Shown piece after piece: positions 16,909 to 27,095 of a DNA stretch of 64,000 bases. Numbering within the stretch: position 1 is the first letter of the stretch; each line of letters opens with the position of its first letter. Origin of the DNA: Holdemania sp. Marseille-P2844 (GTDB taxonomy: Bacteria; Bacillota_I; Bacilli_A; Erysipelotrichales; Erysipelotrichaceae); contig NZ_LT635450.1 of assembly GCF_900120005.1 (NCBI RefSeq), positions 246,996 to 310,995 on the forward strand, written 5' to 3'. Under the pieces are notes generated by a model. It worked only from the letters and a program-made list of their open reading frames with translations. It was not told where the DNA came from and searched no databases. A program made the position numbers and the translations under genes.

Positions 16909-19667
16909 ATGAAAAACAATAAGATTTCGTATTCCACCCGTTTTTTGCTCATTCCTTTAATCCTCTCTTTAATCCTGACCGGGATTCTTTCGTTGTTCAC
17001 GATCCGCAATCTTCAAGGCAACGCCCGTGTCATTAACTATACCGGCATTGTGCGCGGCGCAACGCAGCGGCTGGTCAAACAGGAACTGAATCACCAGGCG
17101 GACGACGCGATGATTGAGAAAATCGACGGGCTGCTGAACGAACTGGAAACCGGCGAAGGTCCCGACGCTTTAATCCGTCTGGATGACAAAGCGTTCCAGG
17201 CTCAGATCAAACAGATGCGCAACGCCTGGGCGCAGATGAAAACCGCCATTTATGATTTCCGCAAAGGAGGTTCCGCCAGCGAACTTTATGCTCTGAGCGA
17301 AACCTATTTCGATCTGGCCAACGACGCTGTCAGCTATGCTGAAGCTTATACCGAGGCCAGCGTTCACAACGCCCAGATTTCTCTGCTTTTAGTCAATGTT
17401 TTTTTCCTGCTGATCACGCTTGTCTTGTTATATTTCAGTCATCTTCAGCACAAGCGGCAGAAACGTCTGGAACTGGAGGAACTGGAAACTCGCCGCAAAC
17501 AGGAGGAACTGGATCAGCTCAACCGGGAGCTGCAGGCTCCGATGAATGAAATCAGCGAGCTTATTTACATTTCCGATCCTGAAACCTATGAATTGTTATT
17601 TATCAATGAAAGCGGCCGCAAAGCCTTCAACATTGATTCGATCGAAGGAAAAAAATGTTACAAGGTCTTGCAGGGATTAGATCAGCCCTGCTCCTTCTGC
17701 ACCAACGCCGTCCTGAAAGAGAACGAAACATACAGCTGGGAAATCAATAATGCCCTGACCCATTGTCACTATCTGCTTAAAGACCGGCTCATCACCTGGA
17801 ACGGCCGGCGGGCACGGCTGGAAATCGCGTTTGACACGACCAAAAGCGAAGAAGAAAAACAACGCTTAAAAACGATGCTTGATAATGAAAAACTGATCGT
17901 GGACTGCGTTCGCGAGCTTTACGAGGATGAAATGCTCGAATCGGCGATTCCGGAAATGCTGCGCCGGCTGGGTGAATTCATGGAAGCGGAACGAATTACA
18001 CTGTTCTCCCTCAGTCCGGTCCGGCTGACGATTACCTCGCGCTGGTCCGCTGAGGGCGCTTCTGAAATTGAAATGCTTTCCGACCTGAAAGTCCGGCCGT
18101 TTTACAACCGCTGGCTGAAACGGCTGCGCGAGGATGAATCGTATGTCGTCGAAGATGTGGAGCAATTAAAAACACCGTTCCCAGAAGAATACAAGCTGCT
18201 TCACGCTTACGGCGTCCAGCAGCTGATCATTCTCTCCCTTGAGGTGCGCGGCGAAGTCGTCGACTGCATCTGCATCGACAATCCGGCTTCGGGCAAGCTG
18301 CAGAACTCGATCATCGTCTTGCAGACGCTGCGTTACTTCCTGCTTCTGGCCCGTCATCGCGCCATTGATAAAGCCAAGCTGGCGCAGCTCAGCTACACGG
18401 ACAGCCTGACCGGCCTGTTCAACCGCAACCGTTATATTCAGGACCTGGATAAAAAGATTTCAGCTCCGCAGCCGGTCGGCGTTCTGTTTGTCGATCTGAA
18501 CGGATTAAAAGAAATCAACGATCAGTTCGGGCATGACCGCGGCGATGAAGTCTGCGGACCTGTTCCGATCACCTGCGGGCCTGCTTCGCTCCGGATTCCT
18601 GCTACCGCATCGGCGGTGATGAATTCGTCGTTCTGACGCACGATTTATCCGAAGAAGAATTCTTCGATCAGGTGCATCATCTGCGGCTGCGGCTGCAGGA
18701 CAATACCAGGCTGCACTTGGCCGTCGGTACCCATTGGGCGCTCAGCGGTTCTCAGCTTCCTTCCGCCATCAAAGCCGCGGATGAAAAGATGTATAAAGAT
18801 AAAAAGGCTTATTATTACCATGCCTCGCAAACAGGACGCTACCGTCACCATACGGATGAAGTTCTGCCGTTAGCCAATTTGAATATCTTGCGTCAAAAGA
18901 TCAATGAAAGTCGCTTTCTCGTATACTTCCAGCCAAAAATTGCGATTGACTCCGGGCTTTTGGTCGGCGCTGAAGCGTTGGTCAGATATCAGCTGGACGA
19001 TAATTTAATCCTGGCTCCCAACGCCTTCATTCCGCTGCTGGAAGAAACGCAGACAATCAGTCAGATCGACTTCTTCGTCTTTGAGTTTGTGTGTCTGCGG
19101 CTGCAAAAATGGATTCATGAAGGTCGGGCAATATCGCCGGTTTCCGTTAACTTCTCACGCTACACCGTTCTGGAAGAGACGTTTTGCCAACGTCTGGCCG
19201 AGCTCAGCGATCACTATCAAATTGAACGGAATCTGTTGGAAATTGAAATCACTGAAAACGCGCTGGATGTTCGCGAAGAAGATCTGCGCAGGATCATTGA
19301 TACTGTGCGGCGCTTTGGATTCAGTGTGTCGATCGACGATTTCGGCGTTGAATTCTCCAATCTCTCGCTGTTTTCCGGGGCAGACTTCGACATTCTCAAG
19401 CTGGATCGCAGCTTGATTCAGGACATCGCCGTCAACGAAAAAGCGCGGGCACTCATCCAGGCGATGAGCGACGTCTGCCTGAAAATGAATATCAAGCTGG
19501 TAGCGGAAGGCGTAGAAACGGAAGAACAACTGAACATCTTGAATCAGTGTCATGTCAATATTGCGCAGGGCTTCCTGTTCTCCAAACCGATTCCCGTCGC
19601 CGATTATGAAACGAAATATTTGCCGCTTCCCGATGCAGATCTCAACGGCGGACAGGACAAATGTTAA
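16909..19667 (+). pseudogene. PAS-GAF-GGDEF-EAL cyclic di-GMP protein, split by one-base deletion near 18551
   Basis: The first frame (16909-18636) encodes a membrane helix, a PilJ/NIT-like outside sensor (VINYTGIVRGATQRLVKQ), a second helix (about 155-175), a coiled coil, a PAS domain with PCSFC, a GAF-like region and the first half of GGDEF (YTDSLTGLFNRNR, LFVDLNGLKEINDQFGH). It then runs out of frame after GDEV. The third-position frame continues as LRTCSDHLRACF...CYRIGGDEFVVL and then a full EAL domain to 19667 (EALVRY, NFSRYTVLE, EITENAL, IDDFGVEFS, LKLDRSLI, AEGVETEEQL, IAQGFLFSKP). Adding one C after GTC at 18551 restores about 919 residues. Intact, it could both make and cleave cyclic di-GMP. 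A start at 16888 is also possible. Confidence 0.88.
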
Positions 19668-19680
19668 TTTTTTTAAACAC

Positions 19681-19743
19681 GCTCCCTCGGAATGAACAGC
19701 CAGGCTATGGGCTTCGCCCACGCTGTTTTCAAGGGAGCTTTTT
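19681..19743 (+). terminator. Terminator after the GGDEF-EAL gene
   Basis: GCTCCCT (19681-19687) pairs with AGGGAGC (19732-19738) followed by T residues; inner stems AACAGC/GCTGTT and GGGC/GCCC stack inside. Confidence 0.7.
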
Positions 19744-19937
19744 CATCCGTCAACGATACGCAAAAACGCAGCGTTTCCGCTGCGTCGGACTTGCTTTTTC
19801 AGCTGTTCTGCGGGATCTGACGTCTTTGCTTTCCGGTGGTTTCCGCAGCGCGATTTCAGCGCCGGAGTTCGTTCATAATTTGAACTTATCGGAAATAAAT
19901 TCGCCGTTCATCCCCGGATGCAGGTACTCGTAGTGAA

Positions 19938-20285
19938 TCAGTCGATCTTCTTTTCGATCATTTCCAATTCCCGTTCGTGCTGTTCCTGTTTCATTTCCCA
20001 ATGGATCAGGATGGACAACGCGACGCGCATCACAATGACGCCGCCGACCATCATCAGCTCGCTGACTTCTTCCAGAGCGATGGTCTTGAGAATCTCCGCG
20101 CCTAACAGAAAGGAAAGACCGGTTGAAAATCCCTTCAACAGATCCAACGCAACGTTGTCGTCTTTTTTGAACAGAGAAATTGCACCCTTGCATCCAGCGT
20201 AGATGATCATGACTAACGCCAGCAGTTCAAAAAATAAGACCGCGACTTCGCCGCCTTTTAAAATAAATTCTTTTAATTGCAACAT
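19938..20285 (-). CDS. DUF1622 small membrane protein
   Basis: 115 residues from the ATG at 20285, chosen because GGAGTTGAGG lies just upstream; the ATG at 20300 has no site. Three hydrophobic segments (about residues 11-32, 55-75, 80-98) surround LDLLKGFSTGLSFLLGAEILKT and VMRVALSILIHWEM, the pattern of DUF1622 proteins, which are widespread, small and uncharacterised. The C-terminus is a charged helix (EMKQEQHERELEMIEKK). It is a lone gene on the opposite strand to its neighbours. Confidence 0.85.
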   Translation of the reverse strand: MLQLKEFILKGGEVAVLFFELLALVMIIYAGCKGAISLFKKDDNVALDLLKGFSTGLSFLLGAEILKTIALEEVSELMMVGGVIVMRVALSILIHWEMKQEQHERELEMIEKKID

Positions 20286-20300
20286 CTTCCTCAACTCCAT

Positions 20301-20742
20301 CTTTTAGTTTACCATGACCAGCTTCGGATTCCAAGCGAAAGCGCTTAGATTCGAACATTATTTTACGCAGGTAAAGTGAAGAAATGGATGATTCAGTCCT
20401 TATTGGTCGAAAACCCAACAAGGAAAAGGCTGTGCGCCAAGGGAATAGATTGAGGTAAACTCGCTTTAAAGCTTAGTTCTGCACACAATTCCAGATTAAA
20501 AAGAATGCACGGCTCATGCAAAGCTTCCATTCAAAAAAACTGAGGCTTTTTTCTTTGCAAATAAAATAACTTTTGATCATTTTCTTAAGAAATAATTTCC
20601 CCTTTTGCGCCATGGTAACGCGGGTCAGGCTTTGAGAACTGCGGATGTCCCTGCGAAGAGAAGCAAACCTTCATTGCAGCTCCAGTTCAAATAGATATCC
20701 GGTCAACAGGGACAAGATTGTACGTTATTTACAGAATTTATG
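20301..20742. other. Intergenic gap with no recognisable gene
   Basis: Six-frame reading gives only short, unnatural frames. A poly-T/poly-A patch and several partial inverted repeats occur near 20530-20600, but none forms a convincing terminator or leader. The promoter of the next gene begins at 20743. Confidence 0.5.
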
Positions 20743-20771
20743 TTGTATTTTTTCAATGAGTTGAATATAAT
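20743..20771 (+). promoter_or_regulatory. Promoter of the Cache-PAS-GGDEF gene
   Basis: TTGTAT (20743-20748), 17-bp spacer, TATAAT (20766-20771). Confidence 0.6.
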
Positions 20772-20849
20772 TTTCATAGTTAAGCCGGAGAACTTCTTTT
20801 CCCCTCACAAATCCAATCTATTTCAATCATAAGAACGGATGTGAACAAT

Positions 20850-22697
20850 ATGCAGAGAAAAAGCTGGAAGAACAGCTCGCTGCTGCTTCTTGGAACCGCA
20901 GTATTCGCAGGTCTTGTTTTCATACTATTCAGCACTTATCAAAGCTGGCTGAACGTCAAGTTTGAGCAGCAGATCATGGAAAACTACACCGCCTACATTG
21001 AGAGCGAAGGCGCGCAGTTTTCAGGAGCGCTCAGCGATATCGAGGGAACGCTTCAAACGCTGGCCGCATTGCTTTCCCAACAGCCGCAAACTCCGGATCA
21101 GGCGGAACTTGAGCCGGCGCTGAGGTTGTTGTCCGCGCAAAATGCTCATTTTAATGTTCAGATGCGAACACCTTCAGAAATGTCGTTAACTCCAATCCAA
21201 AGGAAACTGCTGGAACACAACGAGACAGTTGTCACTTCAATGGAAACGTCCAATTCCGGAGGTTCCTTTCTGCGCGTTCTGATCCCCATACTTCATCATT
21301 CGCAAATCGACGGCATCCTTGAGGCCTCGGTCGATGTGACTCAGCTGCTTCAGAAAAGTCAGTCGCAGCGGATTCAGACGCCGTTAAACAGCTGGATCGT
21401 GGAATCCGACGGTTCCAGCGTCTATACCAGAAACGCAAACGAGAGCGCTTATGTCAATCTCTACGCGCTGATCGAAGGCAATCCCAATTCGGAAACCACG
21501 CGGCAGCAGGTCCGCGCCTGCCTGCAGGCAGGCAATTCCGGTACGTTCCGGGTTCAAACACGGCAGGAAGGGACGCTGTACGTATCGCTGACCCCGCTGA
21601 AGACCGGCGGCTGGACGCTGGTAAATTTCACCCAGGCTAATGAAGCCTCTGAGAACTCGCAGATGATTCTGCTTTTCACAATGCGGATCGGGTTATTCCT
21701 GATTCTGACAACCGCCGCCATGGCTTATCTGGTTTACGTGCTCCTCGCACGCCAGCGCCGTCAGATCAATCTCGAACAACGCCGCTACACCTTCCTCTCA
21801 CGGTTTTCCGACACGTTGATTTTTGAGTATGACGTCTTGGAGGATATGCTGGAACTGACCGGCAACGCTCAGAAAATTCTGCCGGTCAAAGAACTCTCGG
21901 CCAGACATGTGAAAAAGAACCATGCGTTGACGCCGTTTATTCATGCCGAAGATTTTTACAAGATTGAGGAAGCCTTCAAGACTGTCCACCGCTTTCAGGA
22001 ATTCGGTTCCGTTGAGCTGCGGATCAAAACCCGCGACGGCAGCTATCATTGGTTCAACTGTCAATTTCAGGCCGTTTATGAACGTTATCACCGCGATCCG
22101 GTGATGATCATCGGCAAGCTGACTGATATTCAGGAACAGAAGCATATTGAGCGTCAGCTGATCGAGGAATCAAGCTGCGATGGCCTGACCTCCGTTTTAA
22201 ACAAGAAAGCCGTTGAACGCCGGATTCGTGAAGAACTGAGCGAGAAGACGGAAGGTTGTCTGCTCATGATCGATCTCGACGATTTTAAAATCATCAACGA
22301 CGAACTGGGACATGTTGCCGGGGATCAGGTATTGGCAGCCATCGGCGTTTTATTAAAAACCTGCTTCCGCCAGAATGATTTGATCGGCAGGATCGGCGGC
22401 GATGAATTCGTCGTCTTCCTTCATTCCATTAATCCGACGGTGATCCATCAAAAAGTAAAACAAATCAACAAGACCTTGCCCAAGCTGCTGCATCGGGAAC
22501 AGATTCCGGCCGTGGTTACGCTGAGTATCGGCGCGGCCATCAGCCGTCCGGGCGATACCTATCGGCAACTGTTCAGCCGGGCTGATCAGGCGATGTACTG
22601 CGCCAAGCAGCGGGGGAAGAATCAATTTCATCTGGAAGTTTCGTCCGCCGAAAGTGCTCGGGAAAAAGAGCCGGCGGAAATAAAAACTCCCCGATAA
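20850..22697 (+). CDS. Cache-PAS-GGDEF diguanylate cyclase
   Basis: About 615 residues. A membrane helix (about 10-28) and a second (about 273-296) flank an outside sensor of Cache type (LEASVDVTQLLQKSQ, TLYVSLTPLKTGGWTLVNF). A cytoplasmic PAS domain follows (FEYDVLEDMLELTGNA to WFNCQFQAVYER and IGKLTDIQEQK), then GGDEF (CDGLTSVLNKKAVERR, IDLDDFKIINDELGHVAGDQV). The active site GGDEF is intact at about residue 516, and RQND five residues before it is a proper RxxD inhibitory site, so feedback control by cyclic di-GMP is likely. GTG at 20841 is an alternative start. Only 1.2 kb separates it from the split GGDEF-EAL gene. Confidence 0.92.
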   Translation: MQRKSWKNSSLLLLGTAVFAGLVFILFSTYQSWLNVKFEQQIMENYTAYIESEGAQFSGALSDIEGTLQTLAALLSQQPQTPDQAELEPALRLLSAQNAHFNVQMRTPSEMSLTPIQRKLLEHNETVVTSMETSNSGGSFLRVLIPILHHSQIDGILEASVDVTQLLQKSQSQRIQTPLNSWIVESDGSSVYTRNANESAYVNLYALIEGNPNSETTRQQVRACLQAGNSGTFRVQTRQEGTLYVSLTPLKTGGWTLVNFTQANEASENSQMILLFTMRIGLFLILTTAAMAYLVYVLLARQRRQINLEQRRYTFLSRFSDTLIFEYDVLEDMLELTGNAQKILPVKELSARHVKKNHALTPFIHAEDFYKIEEAFKTVHRFQEFGSVELRIKTRDGSYHWFNCQFQAVYERYHRDPVMIIGKLTDIQEQKHIERQLIEESSCDGLTSVLNKKAVERRIREELSEKTEGCLLMIDLDDFKIINDELGHVAGDQVLAAIGVLLKTCFRQNDLIGRIGGDEFVVFLHSINPTVIHQKVKQINKTLPKLLHREQIPAVVTLSIGAAISRPGDTYRQLFSRADQAMYCAKQRGKNQFHLEVSSAESAREKEPAEIKTPR

Positions 22698-22729
22698 AAA
22701 CAGCCGCGGCTGCTTTTATCGGGTCTTTT
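22690..22729 (+). terminator. Terminator overlapping the diguanylate cyclase stop
   Basis: CCCGATAAAA (22690-22699) pairs with TTTTATCGGG (22714-22723); inner CAGCC/GGCTG extends the stem; TCTTTTA follows. The stop codon lies inside the stem. Confidence 0.8.
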
Positions 22730-22798
22730 ATAAAGCTTCAATTTTGCATGGCTGAAAATACATACTCCGCAATGATCCGCTTTATCGGATGGCGGCTG

Positions 22799-23299
22799 TT
22801 ATACAGTCATGCCCAGACGTTCGATTTCCCGGCGCAATTCCTGAATCCAGCGCTGGCGCTGCTGGGAAGAAATTTGTGCCTGCGGGCCATGCAGAACCGC
22901 TTTTGGCGTCAGCCAGATCGGTCCGGGCTGCGGCGTATCGCCGGTGCGGCGAGGGAACAGATGCCAGTGCATGTGGACGCTTTTGCCGATACCCAACAAC
23001 TCGTAATTCATTTTCTCCGCATGAAAAACCGTCGCCACCGCCTGCGCTGTCAACGCCATTTCATTAAGAAACTGAGTCCTAAAACCCGGCTCGAGATCAA
23101 ACAGTTCCACAGCGTGGATTTTGCACAAAAATAAGGTATAGCCCCGAATGTATTGATCGTCGCCCAACACGACATAGCCGGTCGGCAGCTCCGCGACCAG
23201 ATTGGGATTCTCTCCCCGGGCGCTCAAACGCAGACGGGCGCAGACATCGCACTCCTCGTCGTTCAGCCAGGTTGTGGAAAATGCTTGTTTTAATTCCAT
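22799..23299 (-). CDS. HIT-family nucleotide hydrolase
   Basis: 166 residues. HMHWHLFPR at about 109-117 carries the histidine triad (H109, H111, H113) of the HIT superfamily, and GYVVLGDDQYIRGYTLFLCKIHAVELFDL is the preceding beta-sheet core. An N-terminal CDVC pair may bind zinc. HIT enzymes hydrolyse nucleotide phosphoanhydrides or phosphoramidates such as diadenosine polyphosphates. The exact substrate is not predictable. It stands alone on the minus strand. Confidence 0.9.
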   Translation of the reverse strand: MELKQAFSTTWLNDEECDVCARLRLSARGENPNLVAELPTGYVVLGDDQYIRGYTLFLCKIHAVELFDLEPGFRTQFLNEMALTAQAVATVFHAEKMNYELLGIGKSVHMHWHLFPRRTGDTPQPGPIWLTPKAVLHGPQAQISSQQRQRWIQELRREIERLGMTV

Positions 23300-23510
23300 C
23301 TTCTAAGTTTCGCTCCTTTGCCATAAACTGTCCTGGAAAGCAGATATTAAAAAATCCGCAGCGGCGACCTGCACGCCTGTTCCGGCAGTCTGTTCCTTTC
23401 CGCAGGCTGATGCGCCGCTGTTCACGCTTTCCACACTTGTTTTCAGGATAGCGGATTCCCGCAGGGAAGACAAGCTCAGCCCGAAAATCGTCAGATATTT
23501 GTCAGAAATT

Positions 23511-23546
23511 AAAAAGTCAGGCTTCACAACGGCAAACCTGACTTTT
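23511..23546 (-). terminator. Terminator after the amidohydrolase
   Basis: AAAAGTCAGG (minus, 23546-23537) pairs with CCTGACTTTT (23521-23512), 10-bp stem with a T run. It begins 11 bases past the stop. Confidence 0.85.
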
Positions 23547-23556
23547 AATCTCATCC

Positions 23557-25164
23557 TTATTTCGCAATATAAACCGTAACGCCTTCCTTGATCGTTTCCA
23601 GCACCGCAATCGCGCCGATTTCCTCAACCGGACAGCTCAGCGGGTTCTCCTTTAGAATCACCAGATCGGCCAGCTTGCCTTCCTCCAGCGTTCCCTTACG
23701 CGCTTCCTCATGGTATTGCCAGGCTGCGTTGATCGTGACGGCCTTTAACGCTTCCAGCGGCGTGATTCGTAATTGAGGATTGAGCTGCTTTCCGCCTCTG
23801 GTCACCCGACGGCAGGCACATTCGACGCTTTCCAGCATATTGGGCATGATGACCGGCGTATCCTGATGCATCGTCACATTCAGCCCCTCGTCGATCGCCC
23901 AGCGCATCGGACTGATGTTGCCACCGCGTTGGAGCCCGAAGTTGCGCAGATGGATATCACCCCAGTACCAGCAATGCGCGGTGAAGAACGACGCCGTCAT
24001 GTTCAGCGCCTTCATTCGCGCCAGCTGATCAGCCCGGACCAGCTGCGCATGGATCATCACCGGCCGCAAAGCTTCCGCTCCCGGATGCCGGGCCTGTTGG
24101 CGCTGCGTGCAGCGGATCAGCTGTTCCGCGGCCGCATCCCCGTTGCAATGGGTCAGCAGCTGCCAGCGATGGCTCATGGCCTCGTCGATCATCGCATCGA
24201 CCTGTTCGTCGGTATACACCGGGTAACCGCAATATTGCGAATCTGTGTCAAGGTAAGGTTCGCTCATCCAGGCCGTCCGCCCTTGCGGGGAACCATCCAG
24301 GAATATCTTGACGCCGCCGATCCGCAGCCGGTTCTGATATCCTTGGGCATAATCCGGATGCTCGCTGATCAGCGCTTCATTCTCCTTAAGATCCACATAG
24401 CTGACGACATCGACCTTCAGCCGTTTCCGTTCGGCCATCGCCTGCAGCATCGCCCAGTCCGGACGCTTTGTGATCCCATCCTGCACCGTAGTGACGCCGC
24501 AGGATAAATACTTTTTTTGCGCCTGATCCAGCTGATCCAGCAGCTGATCAATATCCGGAGCCGCCATTCCCCGCGACAGCTGCGTAAATGCCGTTTCTTC
24601 CAGATATCCATCAGGCTTCCGGCTGCCCGCTTCCCGGCCGATCCGTCCGCCTTCCGGATCCGGCGTGGACGCGTCAATCCCCAGCTGTTTCAGCGCCGCG
24701 GAGTTCACGACGCCCATGTGGCCGGAAGCATGCGCGATTAAGATCGGATGCGACTCGCTCACCGCGTCAAGTTCTGCCCGGGTCGGATGCCGTTTCTCCC
24801 TCAGAAAATTATGATCATAACCAAATCCCTGAATCCACGCGCCCTCCGGCAGCTGCCGCTCGATGAGAAAATCCCGGATTTTCTTCTGCAGCTCGCCGAT
24901 GGACGCCACATCGTCAAAATGCACGAGATTGACGGTCTGGGCCAGCGCCGTGATGTGGCTGTGGGGATCAATGAAGCCCGGCAGCATCGTATGCCCCGCC
25001 AGATCTCTTTCTTCCAGCTTCTCCTGCGGATGCGCCGCCTGCCAGTTCCGCGCCTGATCCAGCGAACCGACCAGCACGATCCGCCCCTCCTTCTCAATTA
25101 ACGCCTCTGCCATCAGATCTTTCGCCATCGTCACAATCACACCGTTCTTATACAACACTGCCAT
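23557..25164 (-). CDS. Metal-dependent amidohydrolase, YtcJ-like
   Basis: 535 residues, the normal length of the Amidohydro_3/YtcJ group. The metal-binding HxH is in MLPGFIDPHSHI (about residue 66-68). VIFKHASGHMGVVN-like AHASGHMGVVNSAAL, GVTTVQDGIT, LTHCNGDAAAEQLI with the third His, and the closing GTLEEGKLADLVIL are family landmarks. These enzymes hydrolyse cyclic or linear amides, but YtcJ-type proteins have no assigned physiological substrate. It has no signal peptide. Single gene with its own terminator; AAGAAGG ribosome site. Confidence 0.9.
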   Translation of the reverse strand: MAVLYKNGVIVTMAKDLMAEALIEKEGRIVLVGSLDQARNWQAAHPQEKLEERDLAGHTMLPGFIDPHSHITALAQTVNLVHFDDVASIGELQKKIRDFLIERQLPEGAWIQGFGYDHNFLREKRHPTRAELDAVSESHPILIAHASGHMGVVNSAALKQLGIDASTPDPEGGRIGREAGSRKPDGYLEETAFTQLSRGMAAPDIDQLLDQLDQAQKKYLSCGVTTVQDGITKRPDWAMLQAMAERKRLKVDVVSYVDLKENEALISEHPDYAQGYQNRLRIGGVKIFLDGSPQGRTAWMSEPYLDTDSQYCGYPVYTDEQVDAMIDEAMSHRWQLLTHCNGDAAAEQLIRCTQRQQARHPGAEALRPVMIHAQLVRADQLARMKALNMTASFFTAHCWYWGDIHLRNFGLQRGGNISPMRWAIDEGLNVTMHQDTPVIMPNMLESVECACRRVTRGGKQLNPQLRITPLEALKAVTINAAWQYHEEARKGTLEEGKLADLVILKENPLSCPVEEIGAIAVLETIKEGVTVYIAK

Positions 25165-25324
25165 ACCGCAACCTTCTTTCTTTTGTCTTTATTATACCCG
25201 TCCCCCGCTCATCCTCGATAGTCATTTTCAGGCTTTTGTCAATCGTTTGGTGATTTGCTTTCTTTCATTCCTTATTTGTTCTATAATAGGTAAGAATTCA
25301 AGCGCAGGGAAGGGAGCGGGTCAA

Positions 25325-26665
25325 ATGCTTACCAATAAATTCAGCAGTGCTTCTTCCTTATTAACGGGGATCTTTTTTATTATATTGGGCGCGTTGTTTT
25401 TTACGGAGTATTCCAAAATCTGGGCGTTGATCTATATTCTGTTTATGATCGGCTTTCTGTGGATCGGCCTCAACCAGATCCTGCGGGCGCTCAATAACAA
25501 GCAAAACGCCAGCCTGAACCTGCCGAAAGTTTTGACCAGTCTGTTATGCGTCGGTCTGGCGATCTACACCTTTTTCAATCCCGGCCTGTTCTTCAAGTTT
25601 ATCCATTACGTCATCGGCTGGTGGGCTTTACTGAACGCCGCGATTCAGTTTATTAACTTCTACGTCTACCGCCGCGATTGCCTGAAAGGCACTTACGTTC
25701 TGTTCTTAAAAGGACTGGCGGACGCGATCTTCGCAGCGATGTTGATGCTCAAGCCGATCAACAAGCTGTGGATCGTCGCCTACATCGCCGGAGCTTATCT
25801 GATCTTCTACGGCGGCGTCACGGTTTTGGAAGCGTTGAAGGATTTATTAAGCGCCGGGATGAGCGTGAAAATCCGCGAGCATCTGCGCATCTCCATTCCA
25901 GTTTTAATCTCGGCGATCATTCCGCAGCGCTTCTTCCTGTCGATCAACGCGCTGATCAAAACCAACAAGCTGAATCCGGACGCGCACGTTGCGCCGCAGG
26001 CCAGCACGGATCTGGAAGTGTTCATCTACCTGAAAGAATCCGGTCCGGAATCGCTGGGACATGTTGATATCAGCTTTCAGGGTAACATCTATTCCTACGG
26101 CTGTCACGATCCGCATCACCGGGGGCTGTTCGGGACTCTGGGCGACGGCGTGCTGATCGTCTCCAAGCGTGAAGCCTTTCTGAAGCATGCGCTGAAATCT
26201 GAGGATAAGACGATCATCAGCTATGGTCTGGCGTTAAGCGAAGGCCAGAAAGCGATGCTTCAAAAACGGATTGACGCGATGCTGGAGCGTGCCTATCTCT
26301 GGCGGCCGGATGCTCAGTTAATCGCCGAGGGCGAAACGGCTGAAGGCGAAGCCCGGGATTACGCCTCGCGCGTCTGGAACGCGACGCACGCGCACATGTA
26401 CAAGTTTGCCAACGGCAAATTCAAGACCTATTTTGTTTTCAGCACCAACTGCGTCCTGTTGGCGGATGAACTGCTTCATTGCAAGGAACTGGATCTGATC
26501 CCGATCGGCGGCATCGTTACGCCGGGCACGTATCTGGAGTTTCTCAACACGGAATATCTGCGGCCGGGCGGGATGGTCGTCGAGCGGACGATTTACAAGC
26601 GCACCCATGGCAAGGGCGGCGAACATGGCGGCTCGTTTGGTTCCTCGCTTTCTTCCTCTTCCTGA
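25325..26665 (+). CDS. HdeD-like membrane protein fused to a papain-like (NlpC/P60-type) domain
   Basis: 446 residues from the ATG at 25325, which has AAGGGAG upstream. Residues about 10-210 form six or seven membrane helices in the repeated pattern of HdeD/DUF308 proteins (GIFFIILGALFF, FMIGFLWIGLNQILRAL, YIAGAYLIFYGG). Residues 215-446 are soluble: ESLGHVDISFQGNIYSYG (His about 246) and FVFSTNCVLLADELL (Cys about 376) have the His-then-NC order of circularly permuted papain-like enzymes, and the chain ends in a Gly/His/Ser-rich tail. The enzyme assignment is by motif only. A peptidoglycan or lipid amidase role is possible; function is unknown. Confidence 0.7.
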   Translation: MLTNKFSSASSLLTGIFFIILGALFFTEYSKIWALIYILFMIGFLWIGLNQILRALNNKQNASLNLPKVLTSLLCVGLAIYTFFNPGLFFKFIHYVIGWWALLNAAIQFINFYVYRRDCLKGTYVLFLKGLADAIFAAMLMLKPINKLWIVAYIAGAYLIFYGGVTVLEALKDLLSAGMSVKIREHLRISIPVLISAIIPQRFFLSINALIKTNKLNPDAHVAPQASTDLEVFIYLKESGPESLGHVDISFQGNIYSYGCHDPHHRGLFGTLGDGVLIVSKREAFLKHALKSEDKTIISYGLALSEGQKAMLQKRIDAMLERAYLWRPDAQLIAEGETAEGEARDYASRVWNATHAHMYKFANGKFKTYFVFSTNCVLLADELLHCKELDLIPIGGIVTPGTYLEFLNTEYLRPGGMVVERTIYKRTHGKGGEHGGSFGSSLSSSS

Positions 26666-26684
26666 TTTCAGCAAGATCTGCGTT

Positions 26685-26715
26685 ACGGAAATTCGATTTG
26701 GATTTCCGTTTTTTT
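26685..26715 (+). terminator. Intrinsic terminator after the HdeD-papain gene
   Basis: ACGGAAAT (26685-26692) pairs with ATTTCCGT (26702-26709), followed by T residues to 26715. Confidence 0.82.
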
Positions 26716-27095
26716 ATTTTTTTACTTCCTTGACTTCCGGTTTGGGAAAACCGTGACGGATTCTGTTTTCGTCTGCCTGTTCCCTTTCCTTTTTCCGCTT
26801 TGACAAACGCCGTCCGCCAGGCGTCCTTATATGTTATAAGATATGTCATTTTCTGAACCAAATATGTTTGTTTAATACCAACATAAGTATTTATTCCGCG
26901 ACTTTAATGTTATACTTTATTCTTGTATAGAACTAATTATTGATTCATCCCTCCTGCGGTTATTTTCATCAAAGCGCGCAGGTCAATGAATTGCGGGCTT
27001 CGCCTCACCGTCAGATCTGTCCGTTATTGTTTTACCGCCTTGCCCGCTCCTTTTCACCGTCTTAACACCCGCTATTGAAAATGAAGGTAAATCAT
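26716..27095. other. AT-rich leader region of the sensor kinase gene
   Basis: No gene is visible. CTTATA-tgt-TATAAG at 26826-26840 is a perfect 6-bp inverted repeat that could be an operator. A TATACT (26911-26916) is a possible -10 box, but no convincing -35 is present. The kinase ribosome site AAGG is at 27084. Confidence 0.4.

Noticed and set aside
23303-23554. Minus-strand 83-residue frame between the HIT and amidohydrolase genes
   Set aside because: It contains the amidohydrolase terminator, lacks a ribosome site and has unnatural composition.
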